Assembly (NCBI GenBank): GCA_023395775.1
Contig: JAEWYA010000043.1
Coordinates: 1 to 7,830 of the forward strand
DNA from: Bacillota bacterium
GTDB taxonomy: Bacteria > Bacillota > Clostridia > Oscillospirales > Oscillospiraceae
Length of the DNA stretch: 7,830 nt
Direction: 5' to 3'
In this document: positions 4,711 through 7,830 of the stretch, in pieces
Layout: every line of letters begins with the position of its first letter
Position numbering within the stretch: the stretch's first letter is position 1
Translations under genes and position numbers: made by a program
Notes under the pieces: generated by a model
What the model was told of the DNA's origin: nothing
The model's database searches: none
What the model saw: the letters and a program-made list of their open reading frames with translations, nothing else

Positions 4711-6630
4711 ATGAAAATTTTGTATGCGGCCAGCGAGGCCGTGCCCTTCTGCAAAACGGGGGGGCTGGCCGATGTGTCCGGCTCCCTGCCCGCCGCCATT
4801 GCGGCGGAGGGCGTCCAGATGGCTGTGGTACTGCCGCTGTACCAGCGGGTACGAGAGCAGTTCGGCCCGGAGCTTGAGTACCTGTGCTACGACTATGTGA
4901 ACCTCGCGTGGCGGCGCTGCTACTGCGGGCTGTTCCGCCTTCTCTGCGGCGGGGTAACGTATTATTTTTTGGACAATGAGCAGTATTTCAACCGCCGGAA
5001 CCTGTACGGCTATATGGACGACGGGGAGCGGTTTGGCTTTTTCTCCCGGGCGGTGGTGCGGATGCTGCCCCACATGGCCTTCTGGCCGGATGTGATCCAC
5101 TGCAACGACTGGCAGACCGCGCTCATTCCCATCTATTTGAAGGACGACGGCGTGAGAGAGGAGCGCTTCCGCTCTATCCGTACGGTGATGACCATTCACA
5201 ACATCGAGTATCAGGGCCGGTACGGGCCGGAGGTCATGGGCGACCTGTTCGGGCTGGACCACGGCTGGGTGGACGACGGGACCATTATCATGGACGGCGA
5301 CGTGAATTTGCTGAAAGCCGCCATTCTCTGCACGGACGCCGTTACCGCCGTGTCCCCGTCTTACGCCGAGGAGCTGAAATATGCCTTCTTTGCCCACGGG
5401 ATGGAGAGCGTGATGCGCCGATGCGCCTACAAGCTCTCCGGCGTGCTGAACGGCATTGACATGGAACGCTACAACCCCCAGACAGACGCGCTGATTTCGG
5501 CCAACTACACGGCCGCGGACCTGAGTGGGAAGGCGAAGGATAAGGCGGAGCTGCAGCGGAGGATGGAGCTGCGGGAGGAGCCGGACACGCCGATCCTTGC
5601 GGTGGTGAGTCGGCTGGTGTCCCATAAGGGGCTGGACCTCATCAAAGAGGTCTTCCATGACATCATGGAGCTGCCGGTGCAGATGGTAGTGCTGGGTCAG
5701 GGAGAAGAGCAGTACCAGGATTTCTTTGCCTGGGCGCAGACGCAGTACCCCGGGCGGATGGCCGCGCGGCTGGACTATGACGAGGCGCTTTCCATGGCAA
5801 TCTACGCCGGCGCGGATCTGTTTCTGATGCCCTCCAAAAGCGAGCCCTGCGGCCTGAGCCAGATGATCGCCATGCGGTATGGCACGGTGCCCATCGTCCG
5901 AGAGACCGGCGGGCTGAAGGATACCGTCCATCCCTATGAGGCGTGGAGAGACACGGGCAACGGTTTTACCTTTGCCGCCTACAACTCCGGGGATATGCTG
6001 TTTGTGATTCGGCAGGCCGTGGGTCTTTACTGGGACTATGGCGATCAGTTCCGCCGCTTGCAGCAGCGCTGCATGGCGGGAGACTTCAGCTGGAGGCGCA
6101 GCGCGGAGGAGTATCTGCGGATCTATTGTAATATCACCGGTAACCCCCGTCCTGCGGTTCCGGGGGGAGAAGCCGAGGCGGAGAAAGACGCCGCGCGGGA
6201 GGAACCCGATAAAAGGCTTGCTGAAGAGGAGTCCCCTGCCCCAAAAGCGGAGGAACCGACTCAAGAGCCGGAGGTCCCCGCTGAAAAGCCCAAGGAGTTC
6301 ACGGAAAAACCGGCGGGGAAGCCCGACCAGCTCCGCTTGGCGGCAAAACCCAATCAAGCCAAGCTGACAGCGAAACCCGACCAGGCCAAGCTGACAGCGA
6401 AGCCCGGCCAGGCGAAGCTGATGGCAAAACCTGACCATCCCAGGCTGACGGAGAAGTCCACGCCGCCCGCGGCGGAGAGATTGTTCAAAGAAGCTGGGGA
6501 AAAGAAGGCGGCGGCGAAGAAAACCGCTGTTAAAAAGCCCGGGGCGGAAAGATCCGCCCAAAAAAAGGCGACCCAATGGAAAGGACCCGCGGATAAGAAA
6601 GAAGAAATCGCGGATAAGGAAAAAGAATGA
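4711..6630 (+). CDS. glgA: Glycogen synthase GlgA (GT5) with a long repeat-bearing C-terminal tail
   Basis: GlgA transfers glucose from ADP-glucose to the non-reducing end of alpha-1,4-glucan in the cytoplasm. Residues 1 to about 476 are a complete GT5 GT-B enzyme: KTGGLADV (from K15) binds the nucleotide sugar, IHCNDWQT sits at 129-136, R301 and K306 lie in VSRLVSHKGLDL, E378 heads EPCGLSQM, and RETGGLKDTV follows. The spacing of K15, R301, K306 and E378 matches the E. coli enzyme almost exactly. E. coli GlgA ends near residue 477, but this protein runs to 639. The extra 163 residues are low complexity: an acidic, Glu/Pro-rich part, five 9-residue repeats (537-581), then a Lys/Ala-rich part (KKAAAKKTAVKKPG). 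No known carbohydrate-binding domain is visible in the tail. ATG 4711 has a purine-rich site GGAAAGGGG 8 nt upstream. The 3' end overlaps glgP (ATGA). Confidence 0.96.
   Translation: MKILYAASEAVPFCKTGGLADVSGSLPAAIAAEGVQMAVVLPLYQRVREQFGPELEYLCYDYVNLAWRRCYCGLFRLLCGGVTYYFLDNEQYFNRRNLYGYMDDGERFGFFSRAVVRMLPHMAFWPDVIHCNDWQTALIPIYLKDDGVREERFRSIRTVMTIHNIEYQGRYGPEVMGDLFGLDHGWVDDGTIIMDGDVNLLKAAILCTDAVTAVSPSYAEELKYAFFAHGMESVMRRCAYKLSGVLNGIDMERYNPQTDALISANYTAADLSGKAKDKAELQRRMELREEPDTPILAVVSRLVSHKGLDLIKEVFHDIMELPVQMVVLGQGEEQYQDFFAWAQTQYPGRMAARLDYDEALSMAIYAGADLFLMPSKSEPCGLSQMIAMRYGTVPIVRETGGLKDTVHPYEAWRDTGNGFTFAAYNSGDMLFVIRQAVGLYWDYGDQFRRLQQRCMAGDFSWRRSAEEYLRIYCNITGNPRPAVPGGEAEAEKDAAREEPDKRLAEEESPAPKAEEPTQEPEVPAEKPKEFTEKPAGKPDQLRLAAKPNQAKLTAKPDQAKLTAKPGQAKLMAKPDHPRLTEKSTPPAAERLFKEAGEKKAAAKKTAVKKPGAERSAQKKATQWKGPADKKEEIADKEKE
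6319..6453 (+). repeat. Five tandem 27-bp repeats in the glgA tail
   Basis: Five in-frame units of exactly 27 bp start at 6319, 6346, 6373, 6400 and 6427. They encode KPDQLRLAA, KPNQAKLTA, KPDQAKLTA, KPGQAKLMA and KPDHPRLTE (GlgA residues 537-581). Units 2 and 3 differ at 3 of 27 bases and units 3 and 4 at 6, and the outer units are more diverged, as expected of local tandem duplication with drift. Each unit puts a Lys-Pro at its start and a basic-Leu pair near its end. The function is unknown; the copy number may vary between strains. Confidence 0.93.
6542..6567 (+). other. GC hairpin followed by an A-AAA-AAG slippery run inside glgA
   Basis: GGGCGG (6542-6547) pairs with CCGCCC (6554-6559) around AAAGAT, and an A7 run (6560-6566) begins at the next base. 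In the glgA frame this reads CAA-AAA-AAG, which contains the A-AAA-AAG heptamer (6561-6567) known from dnaX frameshifting. A -1 slip would add about ten codons and stop at TAA 6594-6596, shortening the tail by some 12 residues. There is no T-run, so this is not a plus-strand terminator. Slippage itself is inference. Confidence 0.35.
6616..6620 (+). promoter_or_regulatory. Ribosome binding site of glgP inside the glgA 3' end
   Basis: AAGGA lies 6 nt before ATG 6627, within the codons for the final charged residues of GlgA. It supports the start that overlaps the glgA stop by 4 nt (ATGA, 6627-6630). Confidence 0.7.
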
Positions 6631-7830
6631 CCGCATTTACAACAAAGGAACTGGAAGACGCCCTGACCGCGAAGCTGATGGTCAACTTCGGAAAGACCGC
6701 GGAGGAGGCCGGGGAGACGGAGATGCTTCGTGCCTGCGCGCTGGTTTTGCGGGACGCCATGGCCCTGCGAAGCGTGGAGACCCGGAAGGAGACGCGCCGA
6801 AAGGGAAAGCGGAAGGTGCACTATCTGTCTTTGGAATTTCTGATGGGCCGGAGCCTTCAAAAGAACGCTTTCAATCTGGGGGTTTTGCCCCAGCTGAAGG
6901 AAGCGCTGGAGCATTTCGGCTTTCAGGCGGGAGACATCTTCGAGCTGGAGCCGGACGCGGGACTTGGAAACGGTGGGCTGGGCCGTCTCGCGGCCTGCTA
7001 TCTGGATTCAATGAGCACGCTGGAGATTCCCGCTGCGGGGTATTCCATCTGCTATGATCTGGGTATTTTCAAGCAGAAGATAGTGGAGGGTCAGCAGGTG
7101 GAGCTGCCCGACAACTGGAAGGGCATCGGCTCCGCCTGGCTTCTTCCCAAGCCCGAGGAGGCCAAGCAGGTCCGCTTCGGCGGTACCCTGCGGGAGTTTT
7201 GGGACGACGGGCACCTCCACATCGTTCAGGAGGGCGGCACCACGGTGCTGGCCGTTCCCTGCGACATGGAGATCGCCGGATACGACACCCGCCACACCAA
7301 CACCCTGCGTCTGTGGGATGCCAAGTCCCCAAAGCCTGTGGATATGAGCCTCTATTCCCGGGGGGAGTATTTCAAGGCCACGGAGGACGAGGCCATGGCG
7401 GAGGTGATCGCCAAGGTCCTCTACCCCGACGACAACCATATCGAGGGCAAGTCCCTGCGGCTCAAGCAGCAGTACTTTTTCGTATCCGCCACGGTGCAGA
7501 GCATTACGGAAAAGCATCTGGCGGAGTTCGGGACTCTGGCCAACTTCCATGAGAAGAATGTCCTCCAGATCAACGATACTCATCCGGCTCTGGTGATTCC
7601 GGAGCTGATGCGGGTATTGATCGACGACGCGGGTATGGGATGGGACCAGGCGTGGGGGATCACCACCCACTCCGTCGCCTACACGAACCATACGGTGCTG
7701 GCGGAGGCGCTGGAGAAGTGGCCGCAGGATTTGTTCCAGCAGATTCTGCCCCGTATTTGGCAGATCACGGTGGAAATTGCCCGGCGCTGGCAGGAAACCT
7801 GCGAAAACTTCTTCCATGACATGGAAAAGG
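6627..7830 (+). CDS. glgP: Glycogen/maltodextrin phosphorylase GlgP, N-terminal half (runs off the window)
   Basis: GlgP (GT35, PLP-dependent) cleaves terminal alpha-1,4-glucose from glycogen with phosphate, releasing glucose-1-phosphate, the substrate that GlgC uses. The frame is open from ATG 6627 to the right edge: 401 complete codons, about half the usual 790-830. Recognisable blocks in order are HYLSLEFLMGRSL, DAGLGNGGLGRLAACYLDS (from D110; part of the active-site region), LPDNW, QINDTHPAL (Q314 onward) and AYTNHTVLAEALEKWP (A351 onward, with the family's active-site His at H355). The PLP-binding Lys lies in the missing half and cannot be checked. No stop or frame break occurs in the visible part. 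Start choice rests on the ATGA overlap with glgA and the AAGGA site, and the overlap suggests coupled translation. No special N-terminal regulatory extension is seen. Confidence 0.95.
   Translation, partial: MTAFTTKELEDALTAKLMVNFGKTAEEAGETEMLRACALVLRDAMALRSVETRKETRRKGKRKVHYLSLEFLMGRSLQKNAFNLGVLPQLKEALEHFGFQAGDIFELEPDAGLGNGGLGRLAACYLDSMSTLEIPAAGYSICYDLGIFKQKIVEGQQVELPDNWKGIGSAWLLPKPEEAKQVRFGGTLREFWDDGHLHIVQEGGTTVLAVPCDMEIAGYDTRHTNTLRLWDAKSPKPVDMSLYSRGEYFKATEDEAMAEVIAKVLYPDDNHIEGKSLRLKQQYFFVSATVQSITEKHLAEFGTLANFHEKNVLQINDTHPALVIPELMRVLIDDAGMGWDQAWGITTHSVAYTNHTVLAEALEKWPQDLFQQILPRIWQITVEIARRWQETCENFFHDMEK

Noticed and set aside
6542..6566. Intrinsic terminator at the hairpin in the glgA tail
   Set aside because: On the plus strand the hairpin is followed by A residues, not T; on the minus strand the T-run comes before the hairpin. 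It lies inside coding sequence.
4612..6636. Very long (674-codon) minus-strand open frame opposite glgA
   Set aside because: It lies antisense to an unambiguous GlgA. Its Arg/Leu/Gly/Phe-rich composition is what the complement of GC-rich and Lys/Ala-rich coding sequence gives. High-GC genes often leave such antisense frames open.
7008..7817. Minus-strand 269-codon open frame opposite glgP
   Set aside because: It is antisense to the conserved GlgP blocks, and no family features can be seen in its translation.
1..7830. Unknown defence, mobile or secretion system hidden in the window
   Set aside because: All long plus-strand frames are accounted for by glgB, glgC, glgD, glgA and glgP; no integrase, transposase, direct-repeat array or tRNA-like fold was found on either strand.

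Overview
The window is a GC-rich, tightly packed, single-strand (+) glycogen metabolism operon in the order glgB - glgC - glgD - glgA - glgP. The separate GlgD regulatory-type paralogue beside GlgC, the strong AGGAGG ribosome binding sites and the good sigma-70-type promoter point to a Firmicute. The high GC suggests a clostridial lineage such as Oscillospiraceae; this placement is inference from gene content and protein flavour, not from a marker gene.

Layout: bases 1-133 are lower-GC sequence with no gene I can support, possibly the tail of an upstream gene. A near-consensus promoter (TTGACG, 17-nt spacer, TATAAT) lies at 134-162, followed by a leader of about 86 nt with a hairpin next to the glgB ribosome binding site. 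glgB (255-2315) is full length but is interrupted by one in-frame TAA at 1032-1034. glgC (2328-3536), glgD (3533-4648), glgA (4711-6630) and glgP (6627 to the right edge, incomplete) follow. glgC/glgD and glgA/glgP share ATGA stop-start overlaps, and the glgB stop codon is embedded in the glgC Shine-Dalgarno. The only real gap between genes is the 62 nt between glgD and glgA, which holds a GC-rich hairpin.

How the genes work together: GlgC with its paralogue GlgD makes ADP-glucose from glucose-1-phosphate and ATP, GlgA polymerises it into alpha-1,4-glucan, GlgB would add alpha-1,6 branches, and GlgP releases glucose-1-phosphate from chain ends. If the glgB stop codon is real, this locus makes chains but has no intact branching enzyme of its own.

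The unusual points are (i) the nonsense codon in an otherwise perfectly colinear glgB; (ii) Lys/Ala/Pro-rich low-complexity tails on both GlgB (about 60 residues) and GlgA (about 163 residues), the GlgA tail carrying five tandem 27-bp/9-residue repeats; (iii) a GC hairpin followed at once by an A-AAA-AAG slippery run inside the GlgA tail; and (iv) leader and intergenic RNA structures. I see no mobile element, CRISPR array, RNA gene or defence system.
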